Assembly (NCBI RefSeq): GCF_003073045.1
Contig: NC_037595.1
Location: 4,204,227-4,268,226 of the forward strand
Length of the DNA: 64,000 bases
Source: Pomacea canaliculata
Taxonomy: Eukaryota; Mollusca; Gastropoda; Architaenioglossa; Ampullariidae
Direction: 5' to 3'
Part shown: in pieces, positions 40,831 through 52,782 of the stretch
Layout of the letters: every line of letters starts with the position of its first letter
How positions within the stretch are numbered: position 1 is the stretch's first letter
Position numbers and translations under genes: made by a program
Notes under the pieces: model-generated
Seen by the model: the letters and a program-made list of their open reading frames with translations, nothing else
Database searches by the model: none
What the model was told of the DNA's origin: nothing

Positions 40831-43640
40831 CAGCCACCACGAGCCTAAGCTCCCATCCAGAGTTATGTACTTCCGGAAGAGCAGCGCGAAAATGAAATTT
40901 AACAGACGTTTGATATCAACAATATAATTTACCGAAGTGCATTGCTTGTGTGCACTATTAATTAAACCAATCTTGAACACAAACGTATTTTAGAACACAA
41001 AAGTATTTGCTTCGCTAGTCTGAAATTCTTTTGTATGAAATAATAAAAAAATATGAATCGCATTTAAACTTCTAGATCTAGAATCATGACGTGTTCGCTT
41101 ATATGCTTCACCTCGGTCTCTCGCTTTTATATAAAATCCGGTATTTTGTGGTGCATTTCAGGATGATGATTGAGGGGTGGTGTGAGCTTTCAATATCATA
41201 TGACTGTAATAGTGAAACCTAAAATATAAATGTATGAGCTGATACACTACAACACAACAATAACAAAATCAAGAGAAATTGGAACATCAATTTAGCTATT
41301 TTCTATTCTTGAATTTAATCTATAATACTGGTTTACAGCATACGACACATTGTAAATCATCTGTGTTGGCGTAGGGGTGTGTGAACTGAAAGCACTGATG
41401 TTGATCTAGGCCTATTCATATGCAACGAGTTTTTTAAATCAATAAGAAGAATATTTAATCCATTTAACCAACTTAATCAATTTAATCTACTCAATCATAT
41501 TTAAATCACTTCTGAAGTGATCTACTGAAAATTTAATGAATGGCGCGATTATTAATAACTAAATTTTTGTTTTAATGGGGATATCTTCCGCTATGTGAAA
41601 ATTGTCTAAGCCTTATAGTCGCGATCTAAAACATGTACAGGACAAAGAAGAGTAAGAGGTAAACAATAGATGCATTTTAATGCATTCTTCTTCAAAGTGC
41701 TTGAACAAATCTTGGGGTGTCAATGGATTGAAACTTTTGTCTGAATGGTTTATAGCATGAATAAGAGCGTTCGCCACTTGTCTTGATCTGTCGATATTCC
41801 TGCCGCGGAAGCGAAAAAAAAGCTAAACCGAAAGATTTGATACTCGCACAGTGGCATTCTACCAGCAGCAGCATGAACCACGCGTGCGCGTTTCTTTATT
41901 GTTGTTGCTCTTGCAGACTTTGCTGACATAGTCATTGAAGTCATTCGCTAAACCGTGGTAAGCTTAACTGGAAGTTTTAGCACCCGAGCGTCGTTCTAGC
42001 AGTCTAAGAAAAAAAGAAAAGATCGTCTGCCATCGGTCACCTATCTACTACGTGCATGGTAAAACAGATGTGCAAACCCACACTACAGCCCTACTCCCAC
42101 GCTTTCACGACAACATCTGTCAAAAATATTCCACGTCATAGGCAACACTATCTGCGACATCAGATTGTGAAAGGGAATTCACAACAAAATGGAATAGGCA
42201 AACCAAAAACAAAAGAAAATAAAGCCATAATATAAAATTGTCTGCATTACCTTCGTTAGACACTCCTTGGATACCGCCTTCTACTGCTGCAGTTTGAGGT
42301 CTGTCTTCTTTTGTACTCTTTGAAGAGCATCAATATGTTGGCCATTATGGTGCTCACGTGATGATGCCAATATTCTGGTGGTTAGAGCATTCACCTGTGG
42401 GTATAAAAGGTTGTTTATCACTTTTCCAAACCTATGAATTCCTTGATCTCTATTATTCTATAATTCAAACAAGAAACATCTGTTGTTTCAAGATTTGGAT
42501 TTCAAGATAGCTGTTAAGAACTGCTTGTTTGATAACCAAATATTCATCTGAAAAGGCAATTTCTTTTCCAAGTTATAAAATACATCATGAATAATGACAT
42601 GCACTGTTTTACCACACAATACTGTTCAAATTTTACATGAAAAAATCAGTCTGTTCACTGAGACCACAGAGCATTTAGATGTTGGGTGTTGTCATATGGC
42701 TGTATGTTCCAGTCTGTAACCACAATAAACCCAAAGCAAGGTCTATGTGAAAGACACTGACAATATCCCAAAGCTTTAAAAAAAAAAAAAAAGAACAATA
42801 CTTTTAAACTGTATCAATAGACTGAGCAAAACAATATTAACCAGGCTGATGCAACATCCAATCTCTGAATAGATATACAAGTATATAAAACAATGAACAA
42901 GCAGTATAAAATTACCCCGTTGAACCCAAAATGCAAACGCCATGCAGACTCCAGGTACACCTATATCACAACGCCGCTAGTGCCTCTCGTTTTACACTCT
43001 TTCCAGCACACCAGCGGGTCGGAGAATTGCGCGTTCTTTCGCTCCAATAAAGAATGATTCGCCTGTAGGAGTCTGCCCGTGTTCACTGAACAAAAACACA
43101 CACACACACACAAATAATAAATCCTAACTATGAAAAAAAATATACGTTCACTAACACAATAGTTTTTCCTTCGATTACCACATCTACGAAATACAATGAA
43201 CTCCTCACACACTATAAACTCAGCGTTGTAAGCGATGCAATATCGCGCGTACATACATACACACGCTATAATAAAGAAAGGAGAAAGACTGAAAAAACAT
43301 GCAAAAAAACTTCATACAGTCGTACCTAGTTATGTTAGTGTCGATCAGTGAAGAAAAAAAAACGAAATTGGTCAACAGCAAATATAAGTAACGGTCGGAA
43401 CACTCTCTCTGGCGTTACTCTGCTCGAACTCTAGAAGCGCGCCAGGGAAGCGGTTGCTTTCGAGCCTAGCGGACGAATCGACATACGTCAGCTTGGCAAT
43501 GACGTAGGGCGATCGTGACGACTGACTTGGTAACTTGTAACTTTTCTCGCATGCATCAGCTTTTTTCTAGCATGCAGATCCCAATGCGTGTGTTGCGATG
43601 ATGAGAAAGGACAGAGACAATCACACAGCCGCCGTCTTTC
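40831..43640. other. AT-rich stretch without recognised genes
   Basis: Only the dispersed repeat at 42960-43045 and simple A and CA runs were noted. No exon is supported. Confidence 0.4.
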
Positions 43641-45389
43641 TTTGCATCAGGTGAGGCCGCCTTGCATGTGTCCAATTAATATGGCGACCACATGGTCCTG
43701 CATTGGGGTCTACAGCGAGCTGTCCTCACTGGAACAGCGACTAGAGAGGGCGACACCGTCACTGCCCAGATCATGGGTCATGGGTCACCGGTCACAGGTC
43801 ATGTTCACGGCGGCAAGTGGAAGGTGAAGCTGCCCGCTGTGACAGAAGCCAGACCTTTCGTCAGCTCCAGCGAGGGACAGGTCACTCTCAACGACGTGCT
43901 CTTCGGTGACGTGTGGCTGTGCTCTGGGCAGAGCAACATGGAGTCTCAAATGATGCAGGTTAGTTTCTAAACATCACTTGATTGTTAAAGTTTCTCTGTA
44001 ATGAAGAGTCCATGAGGAGTAAAATACATCAAGAAACACACAGATTTTTGTTGATGTATCCAAGAGATTTCTTACTTTAAAGCTGCAGATAACTTGCAGA
44101 ATGCTACAGATGAGAAAATCTTGTAGTGTAAGTCATTTTTAATTCTCCCGGCGCTGTTACAATGTATATCAGGTGATGAAAACTCCAACGCTGAAATTCA
44201 GAAAGCCACTCAGTTCACGTCGATTCGCTTCTTCAAAGCTCTGTACCAGAAATCGAACACACCTCTGGACACCCTGCAGGTCACCCTGCCATGGAGTCTC
44301 CCAACCCCCCGTATGTAACACGCGACTTGGTGCAATAGTCACAAGCAGAGCAAAGATAGGGTTAACTATAATGACAATGACAATTCTTTATTAGCTAATA
44401 GACCACAAGAGTTGGAGGGAGGGAACTGTTGTGGGAGCAGGCCTAACCCTAGGATATCGACTGGTCTAACGGGATTTCTGTATTAAAAGGAGGTATAACT
44501 CGAACGCTACTGATCCACCTCTCGTTCATACCCCCATGGTCCTCTCAGACTTGTTTTAAAGAGCTAAATATTAATTAATTTCATTTTTTCTGTATGCCAC
44601 ATATTTTCTCTGCTGTCACGTCGAATAAGAAAGAATGATATGTAGATAGATATTTGTGCAAAGGTTACTATGTCACGTGAACTTCATGTAATGATTTATT
44701 ACATCTTTAAAGTTTTCATCAGTTGACTACGAGGAGGATAAATGTGGTAATGATTCACAGAAGTTGATGCAAAGTGTATAATAGTGCAAGTAACTGATAA
44801 CTTTTGGGGGATAGACAGTGCTGGCTGTTCGCGGAGTACCTGCAGCCTCACCTGAAGTATCTAATCGGCCTCGTTGAAGCAACTTGGGGAGGCCAGGGCT
44901 GATGTGCACAAGCGAACTTAAATTTCTTACTTAAGTTGGCCGACTTAACCGCAAACTTTACTCAGCTGAGTTCGCTGCTGGCGAGAATTCTCATCGGTGT
45001 GCACAAGCGGACTCAACTGCTTGCTTACTTAAGAAATGGGTCAAGACAGTGACCTCTCGTCCTTTTCGGAATTGCCCGGGAATTCTCTCGCGTCACTGGC
45101 TATTTATAGACAAACAGCCAATCAACAGTCGCTTTGTTCGTGTGTTACGCTTTTATGTTTGGTCTTGTTCAGTCTTTTCAACCACGATACTATCTTTTGA
45201 GATCGAGGTATTTGCCTGAAAAAATGGAAACAATTATCAAAAAAAAAAAAAAAACCTACGTAAAAGACTGTATAAAATTAAAACTACGATAGCAAGCTTG
45301 CTAAAATAAGAATGTTGTACAAAATATGATTAAAGAGACAGTTAATTAACTCCATTAGGGAGAGTAGCAATACTTATAAGTCCTTAATT

Positions 45390-46240
45390 TTATCAAAACT
45401 AGTACACCTTTGGTTACTACTACTGACCCTCCAGACTTTGTTATAAATGACATACAGAAATCTATCTTTAGGTTTGTATGGAATGGAAAAAAAATGATAA
45501 AATTAATAGAAAAATATCCAGGCTGGAGGCATGGCATACTGATGTTAAAACTTATATGAATGCGTTAAAATTATCATGGCTGCAGAAAATAAAGAAAAGT
45601 AACCACAACTGGAAAAAAAATATTCTGTCTACACATAAAATAATAGGTTATTGGACAAACTGGGCCTGCAGTTTACCACTATATTAATGCAAAAAAGCTT
45701 CTGGATGGATATACTAAAAGCATACAGGATTTTTGGAGAGAATATAGTGTGTGATAAACATGAAATTTTGTCAGAACCTATCTTTCGTAACGATAGAATA
45801 ACAATTGGGAATAAGCCAATTCTATATAGAAGATGGGTGGAGAAAGATGTATACTCAAACACTTGACAGAATGAAAGAGGAAACTTGCTATCATATCAAG
45901 CTGTTAAAAATAAATATGATGTTAACATTGACTTTGTCTCTTTTAATGGTTGCATAAAGGCCATAAAACATACATAAACTTAAATAGAAGGAATAAAACA
46001 GATTTATCTCCTTCTACATATGACACAAACAAAACTCTGAGAATAATTCGAATAATACAGAACGGAGCAAGACCATATTATGATAAAATATTATCTAACG
46101 CATGTATACCAAACTGTTGCTTTCACTGGGATAAAAGGATAAATAGAAATGTTGATTGGCATGTTTTATTTAAAGCAATGGCTAATATAAAAGATATTAA
46201 ATTAAAACGGCTTCAAAAAATGGTCAAATTTAAAAGCCAG
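45390..46240 (+). mobile_element. L1/Tx1-like LINE ORF2, C-terminal remnant
   Basis: In shifting frames the + strand reads DPPDFVINDIQKSIFRFVWN, NGKKNDKINRK, MNALKLSWLQKIKKS, EPIFRNDRITIGNKPILYRR and KDIKLKRLQKMVKF. This order (FRFVWNG.K.KI, ALK.SWL, I.NKP...R.W) is the region after the reverse-transcriptase domain of L1- and Tx1-type retrotransposons. Several stops and frameshifts show that it is inactive. Confidence 0.8.
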
Positions 46241-46337
46241 GGTGGTCGATGTCCTGTAATAAATCGCACAGGTACACGATATCGACTCGCCGAAAGCGAC
46301 ATCGAGCGTAGAGTTCAGCGTCGTCATACAGGTCACA

Positions 46338-46383
46338 TTGTTTGTGTTTTATGCCGTGCCAGCAACTAGGGCTACATCACGGA
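46338..46383 (-). mobile_element. SINE 3' tail fragment
   Basis: TTTTATGCCGTGCCAGCAAC, then ACATCACGG, matches the 3' part of the SINE at 17680-17846. Confidence 0.55.
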
Positions 46384-46769
46384 TCATACAGGTCAAAAGG
46401 ATTGTGTCTGTCACCAAACACACGTTCCCTCCTCAAATGTCTTCTTGTCATCATTCTAAAGCACAGTCATCTCGCTGCCATCTTCTGTCACTCTTCACGC
46501 GAAGAAATCAGAAATGTGCTAACTTAAGTCGCCCGACTCGGCTAAGTAAGGGTTTATACCAGGGGGAGGGCAGTCTTAAAGTTGAGTAAGAAATTTTGTA
46601 CTTAGCGGACTTGAGTTGTCTTGTGCACACCGAATTACTGTACTTAAAGTTGAGTCAGCCAACTTAAGCTTAAGTTCATGTTTAAGTTCGCTTGTGCACA
46701 CCAGCCCTGGTCTCCCCTGAAGCTGTTCACGCCTGTCCCGCTGTACACCATTCACAACCGGAACAGTAA

Positions 46770-49700
46770 GAGTTTGGTCCCTTTTTTTGTACCTTCTTCT
46801 CACTCTCAGTTTACAAACGATGTTTAAATTTATCGGTAGTACGAACATAGCATTTAAGTTTTGTATTATATCCATAATAATTTATACTTTATTATATATA
46901 TGTAAAATGACACCAGTAATGTCACCACTCCCATGCTTTTCTTGATCTTGTCCTGAGTGTCCTGGACGTAACTTTTTTAAACTCCATTTTGTGCTAACCG
47001 TCCTAGCTGCTTTACTACGAAACGCTCCCAGCAAGGTGTTGTAAGGACAGAACGAGCTCTCAGCGAGAACCAATGATCTGTGCATACTACAAAATTAAAT
47101 TTAACAGTAGAGAAACCCGTAAAACTTTTAGTTTCATAATTACAGCTTGCAAAGAGATGTGTATAGTGGGACTATTTTTCTTTGATATCACTACGCGAGT
47201 GGGTGTTTGATCGTCTGCTAAAGAGTAACTACAAGTCAAATTTAAATAAAAAAACATGAAAAAGCTAAACACATACAACTCATGCTTTATTTTTGGTTTT
47301 GATAAAAAAAATACCACGAAATTGTCTGCTAATCCATTCAGCAACACTAAAAATCCCAGCGTCTGCATACCTCGCTGGGAGTTCGATTCTTGAGGAGAGG
47401 TCCTATCTTGCTACACCCGCTAGTATTGCGACAAGGGAACTAATTCTTGTTCAGCTACTAATGTTCTGAGGAACATTAATTGTGCCAGTTTGTGTTTCCT
47501 TTGGAGATAACTGTTGTTCTGTTACAGTGTCAGACATAAAAAAAAATTACGGGAAAAAAGTATGTTCAAGTTAATTTAAAACTTTTACTTTATTTAACTA
47601 CTTTACTTTAGGATGGTCCGCGATGCAGTGATCTTGGTTGTTATGGACGCCATGATGTCTATAGGCATCTACTACGAAACGAGAAAAACAAAAACAAAAC
47701 AAAACACAAAACACATAGCCCTAAACCTAACCTAAACCATAAACTCATCACAAACCCTAACCCAAACTATAATCCTAATTTCAGCTTCTTTTTCAAGTTT
47801 ATTAAAAAGTGTCGGCATCGTTGGCCATCCTAAAATAAAACTGTACTTATAGAGTTTAACACGTGCGAGTTCAGGCACTCGCAATCAAGTATAGAAAAAG
47901 AATGATGATAACTATTATTTATTGTAACATAAAAACATTATATTGAAGTTTGCTTAGTGCATACAGCCGAGTAAATAACAGTATAAATGATAAAAATATT
48001 AAACTGTGGTGGTGTTTTATTAGCTAATATATATATTCTTTTATTTAAAGTAGAATAACTTCATACTGCTTCTTTAACTTGCACACTACAAATTGCTACT
48101 GACTTTATTTGTCTCGAAAGCATTTTAACATGTGTGTATGTATATATGTGCCAAAAGATTTATATTATGCATGCACACACACACACACTAAAGATATATA
48201 TATATCCTTCACCCCTCACTCATCCTTTAATTATATGCAAATTTCTCTCTCCCTTCTTTTCTCTTCTGTCTCTCTCTCACCCACACACATATCCATGTAT
48301 GCATGCACATAGAAACAATCAAGGCGGAAGACATAACATGTTTTGCAACAGAAATAAAATGAGTGTGATGGTTCAAGACACCATAAGCTCACTTAATTAG
48401 CATTGTGGGCTTGATTCAAAATGCATTTGGAAAATTATTTACCTCTGTTAAGGAAAAAGATCTGTAGTAACACAAGACAAAAAAAAAATACCATAAAAAC
48501 CATTTTAAGAGGGTAAAGTTCCTGTTCATTTAACAGTGCACTTATTCTGAAAAGAAAATGCATCTGCATTGATCCTTGCAGGAAACAGGAAAGTTAACTA
48601 ATGTGAGAGATAAAATAAATGGTTTTATACCCTAAATGCTGAATACTCAATCTAAAGAAACAGACCTCACATGACCAAGCACTGTACATAAATGACAATT
48701 CAATGCAAGAACCAGTTTCTAAGCTCTATACAAGGGTTTTAGTCAGCTAGCTGCAAAATAATAATACACCTTTGATAAGTAAAATAACACTGGCAGATTT
48801 TAGGTGCACAGAAACCACAGATGGCAAATCTTTGGAGTTGTCAGTAAGAGCAGTGAGCATTAATTTTTATTTAGTTTATTTCCCAGTCAATTTTAAACTC
48901 AAGTGTGTGAAAATTTGACATCTTTATGAAGTTTTATATTGGATATGTACTATCACTTTGTATTCTCTTTAAGTCTGAGTATCCAATATATTACACTACT
49001 CAAATAACTGTTTAGATTGCAGTCACAGTAAGAGAGAGAACTATAATATGTAAAGCACCTGTCAATTCAGGGCTGGCAACAACATTTGTCGAGAGATGAA
49101 TTCAGTAATAGCTAATAGATTTTGATATATTGAATGGAAACAGAGTTGTCTCCTCAATGTTCAAAGGTAGAAATCTTTTTTTCATACAACAGCATTAATT
49201 ATTCAGTAATTAAAGATGCAGTATAATAGATTGTGATAAATGTTAATTTTATAAGCCATTTCCAGAAGCAAGGGGAAAATAGAATGGCAATGAGACTGTC
49301 AGTGATTAAGTATTTCTTTACCATCTACAGATGAAAACAGGATCTTACGGTTGGGTTTTTTTTCCATGGTGTAATATAATTGAAATATATTTGTGAGAAA
49401 AGAAGTCATAATTTTTTTTTAATAGAAATCATACTTTCCTCTTCTGTAACTCACTTCTTGAAAATGGGCAGGAGCCATGCAATGGGAAAAAAAAATTTCT
49501 TTTGCCTGGCAACTCTTGAAGATCTTGGCAGCACCCACTTAACTTTTGATAAATGTCCATCAAGAAAGAGAGGCCTGGACCAGTTGACCCAAGGGTGCCA
49601 TTCAGAAGCTTAGAGTCAATTATTGTCACTTATCACATTGCTTGTCTCAGGATCAAATAGTCTCATTTCGGTCAAGGCAATGGGAGATTGGGCTGGAGAG

Positions 49701-49995
49701 GTGAAAGGGAATGGTTATCCTAGAGAGTGTGGCATGTTCCAAATGCTCAAGCCCAGGTGCATAACAGCCACAAACTGGAGCAGCATAGTGTCTGAGAAAC
49801 TTTCTCTTAGCATTCTTTTCTTGAAAATTTATTTATGCCCTTGTGGAATGTGTTAGTGTGTAACACACTATATGCATCCCTTTCTTTCAGAGGTGGTGTG
49901 AATCACATTTGTTGCTCATCATTTCTTTTATCTTTATTTACACTCTTTTTGTGAGTGATATTTTGTTATTGGTGTGACATACAAAGTATTTAGAC
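46770..49995. other. Intergenic, one MITE, no gene recognised
   Basis: Mostly AT-rich. A probable MITE at 47608-47832 has inverted ends (TTTAGGATGGTCC on the left, TTTTAGGATGGCC from the right). A degenerate CCTAAACCTAACC tract lies inside it at about 47715-47775. CA and TC runs lie near 48170-48290. Confidence 0.5.
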
Positions 49996-52782
49996 ATGGA
50001 AAACTGGCATCTTGATAAAGTGGATGTTAAACTTCAGCCTGGAATACCGGTAAGATTTTATTTGCCATGCCACTGACAGTTTTTTCATTATATAAGATAA
50101 TGCTAGCAAAAAAGTATGTGTTTGCACTGTGACAATCCCATTTTCATAGTGGCTGATGGACATGAAATGGCTTTGAAATGACACATCACTTTTGTTATTT
50201 CTCATGATTTTCACTTTTTCTAATGGTCATAAGGTATTATGATAAAAAGTGTATTCACCACAACAACAAAAAATGTTTTTTTCTCAACTAGAAATAGATG
50301 TGTCTTCTGCTGGAATCAACAGTCATAAAAAAACTAAACTGATGAGCAAATGCTTAATAAAAATGAACATATTTTATTGCCCTTTTGCTGTTTACAATCA
50401 ACTATGGTCAGTATCATAGTTATTTTTTTGTGAGTCTAAACTGTATTGGTCCAGCTATGTGGTGGATGGCATTATCTCAGTGGACATTTCATACTTTTCA
50501 GGATTCCATCAAAATGTCTCAGCTTCAAAATCTACTCCATGATGCCCTAATAGCCACAGAGAATGTCCAGCAGTGTGCTATTATCCGGCGCAAGGACAAC
50601 ATGGTTCGAGCTTCATCGGTCGGTTTCAATGTAAGTGCATTATGTGGTGCAAGATTTGATTGGCCTCTGGGTGGTCAATTTTTGCTAACTGGCTTATACA
50701 TGCTTAAGACAATTCTCCTTCCAAAAATTGCTCTGTGCTTGTTTAATTAAAAATAACGATGATAACTGAGATTAGGAATGTTTGTGTGTGTGTGTGTGTG
50801 TGTGTCCTATATGCTTACAGCCATATCAAGATCAGATACAGATGCTTCAGGATGCTTTCAAAAATCCACCACAGACACGAGAGGAAGGCCTGTACTTTGA
50901 TGATAAACAGTACAAATGTGTTCGCGCTGACAAAAATTCTATTTATGCAAAGTGTGTAAGTGTGATATTTTGTAAACATCTAAGAATATATTATATCATT
51001 TACCCTTTAGGAAAATTCTCAATAAATGAGAAAGTTTGATGAAGTAGCTGTGAATAAAAATAAAACCATCACGCGCATGTTCACTTAAGTGGGTGGATGA
51101 AATAACACACTCACAAACACATATATAACAGAATGAGGAAATAAGTACAATAGAGGAAAAGTTACTGAAAACAGAGTTCACATTAACATGTGTTCATCCC
51201 ACCAGCGCTTTGTGCATTCATTTACTGGGAGAGGCTGTATTCTGTTTCTGAAAATCAAACTTTTTCTTGCAAGAATTGGTATTTTGCTTATTAATATTGA
51301 TTTAATCATGGATGCAAATGACCTCATAAACTTTCTGAATGTTGCATGAAGAATCATTGCCATCAGGAAAATGGTTACGTGTATTTCAGACAATTTGACA
51401 GAAACACTTCATTAACGTGGTAAGCAATACTGTTGAGTTGATGTGTCATTGATGTCCCTAGTAGATAATGTGGCATATTCCTTATACAGGGCAAAAAAGG
51501 ACTGATTCTGGTGAAAACTTTGTCTCTTCTTCTGGTGGCAACATATACAGAAAACATGTTCCCAGGTGTATGTGTAGAAGCTGTGGAGAAGCTGGGTGAG
51601 ATTCTTCAACTTTGAAAAAACTAGTATTTTAGTATTGAATATTCTGAATAATATTTAACAATGGTGTCTCCATATGAGGCAATTTAAAAAAGGAATGTAC
51701 ATGTAGGGGGTTCCATAGCCTGCTAGCTTTAGGGGCAGTGAACTCTATAGTTGAATGTGAGAAGGGAATGTCATGTGAAGGGTGGAGTTCAGCTCTGTCG
51801 ATCCACACTTCCCCCAATCCCTCCTCCTTCCTTCATATACACAGTACCAATATATATTATTGGTGGGCATGGAGACTTTTAGAGTCAAAGAGATGCACTA
51901 AGCAACAGAGACTGTCCTCTCTCCAGGCCATTTTCAAAGTGTAGCTGTTTTAATATGCCTTAAGCTTTTGTTAAAATATTAAACAAAAGGATGACTATTG
52001 CTTACAGATTTTCAAGCAAGATTTATCTAACCATCACGAAAAAAAAAAGAAGTCTGTCCATAAAGAAATAAGAATGAAATTCCATTGTTTTGTAGGGCTT
52101 ATGCATGGGGATGATGGTTCAAGTCAATGAGATTTCAGATAAATAGGTTCGGCTTCGATGGCATTCTAGCATTTGCAGTGGATTCACATTTATTTTATTA
52201 AAAATCTTAAGTGCTTCATCACAAAAACAATGCAAGCAAATTTGGAGCAAGGATTCATCATTACCACACACTAAGTTACAATTCACTGGCTGTGGGAGAA
52301 TTTTAGAATGAAAAAAAATTCCAGTCCATTTTATTCACCCTATATTCCCAAGTCGGCTCCATGTGATCTGTCATTTCTTTCCAGACAGATCTCTGCCACT
52401 TATTATACTTAGAGCCAGTCATAACATCATAACTATTGAATAAAACTTATCATCTCCTTAGGAAAATGCAACTGGTAGCAAGGTAAAAAGATGAGCATAG
52501 ATTAATAATATGCAGATGATATAAAATGGCAATGTTACTCTAAAACAAGCAAAAGGAAAGCAGGTAATAAAGGGGACTTTGTGGTATCATTTACAAATAC
52601 CTAAGACTAGCATCAGTTTCTAAAACTCCCAAAACTTATCTTGCTCTCTATGTCATAGCTAAACCAAGAGTCCCAATAATTAGATGTCAGCTTTGTTACT
52701 GCATAACATCAGCAGACTCTTTTCTATTAATGATGCGTCTTATTATTTTACAGCTGACTACTTCAAAGAGAAAGGAAAGTGA
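49996..52782 (+). CDS. PFN4: Profilin-4
   Basis: Five coding exons with consistent phases: 49996-50049, 50502-50630, 50821-50955, 51490-51595 and 52754-52782 (TGA). Starting at the ATG 50514 the product is about 128 residues, the family length. It contains [71 protein letters not shown] and a Lys-rich end. The spacing of REGLYF and YKCVRAD matches vertebrate profilin-4, an atypical profilin with weak or no actin binding that is expressed in testis and needed in sperm formation. Exon 1 would add 22 in-frame residues ([18 protein letters not shown] plus DSIK), an unusual N-terminal extension. No frameshift or stop is seen, so it is likely functional. Confidence 0.92.
50779..50804. repeat. GT microsatellite in profilin intron
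   Basis: A pure GT run ends 16 bases before the splice acceptor of the third coding exon of profilin-4. Length variation here could affect splicing of that exon. Confidence 0.85.

Larger units (their letters stand above)
44893..46712. mobile_element. 1.8-kb terminal-inverted-repeat element inside SIAE
   Basis: The left end reads CCAGGGCTGATGTGCACAAG. The right end reverse-complemented reads CCAGGGCTGGTGTGCACAAG, and the match extends with CGAACTTAA, CTTAAGTTGGC and a second GTGTGCACAAG box for about 120 bases on each side. No transposase is seen; the centre is filled with LINE and SINE debris. The site lies within a coding exon. No target-site duplication is evident, and a few codons of the host exon seem to be lost. 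Confidence 0.75.
43651..46765 (+). pseudogene. SIAE: Sialate O-acetylesterase, N-terminal exons, interrupted
   Basis: Removes O-acetyl groups from sialic acids in lysosomes or the secretory pathway. Exon 1 (about 43651-43960) reads YGDHMVL, EGDTVTAQIMGHG, GKWKVKLPAV and DVLFGDVWLCSGQSNME, the SGNH/GDSL block with the catalytic Ser in GQSN. Exon 2 (44172-44308) reads DENSNAEIQKATQFTSIRFF and TLQVTLPWSLPTP. A third exon starts near 44815 with CWLFAEYLQPHLKYLIGLVE and ATWGG. It breaks at 44892 and resumes after a transposable element with SPEAVHACPAVHHSQPEQ (about 46715-46765). A TAA lies before YGDHMVL, and the exon 1/exon 2 phases do not match. The C-terminal half with the His/Asp of the triad is not found in the window. 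It is probably a dead or truncated copy. Confidence 0.75.

Noticed and set aside
46570..46875. Minus-strand ORF around 46.6-46.9 kb as a gene
   Set aside because: It lies across the inverted repeat end and SIAE exon sequence on the other strand.
47690..47780. Telomere-like CCTAAA tract as an interstitial telomere
   Set aside because: Only a few degenerate units inside a probable MITE; too short and irregular to claim a fusion site.
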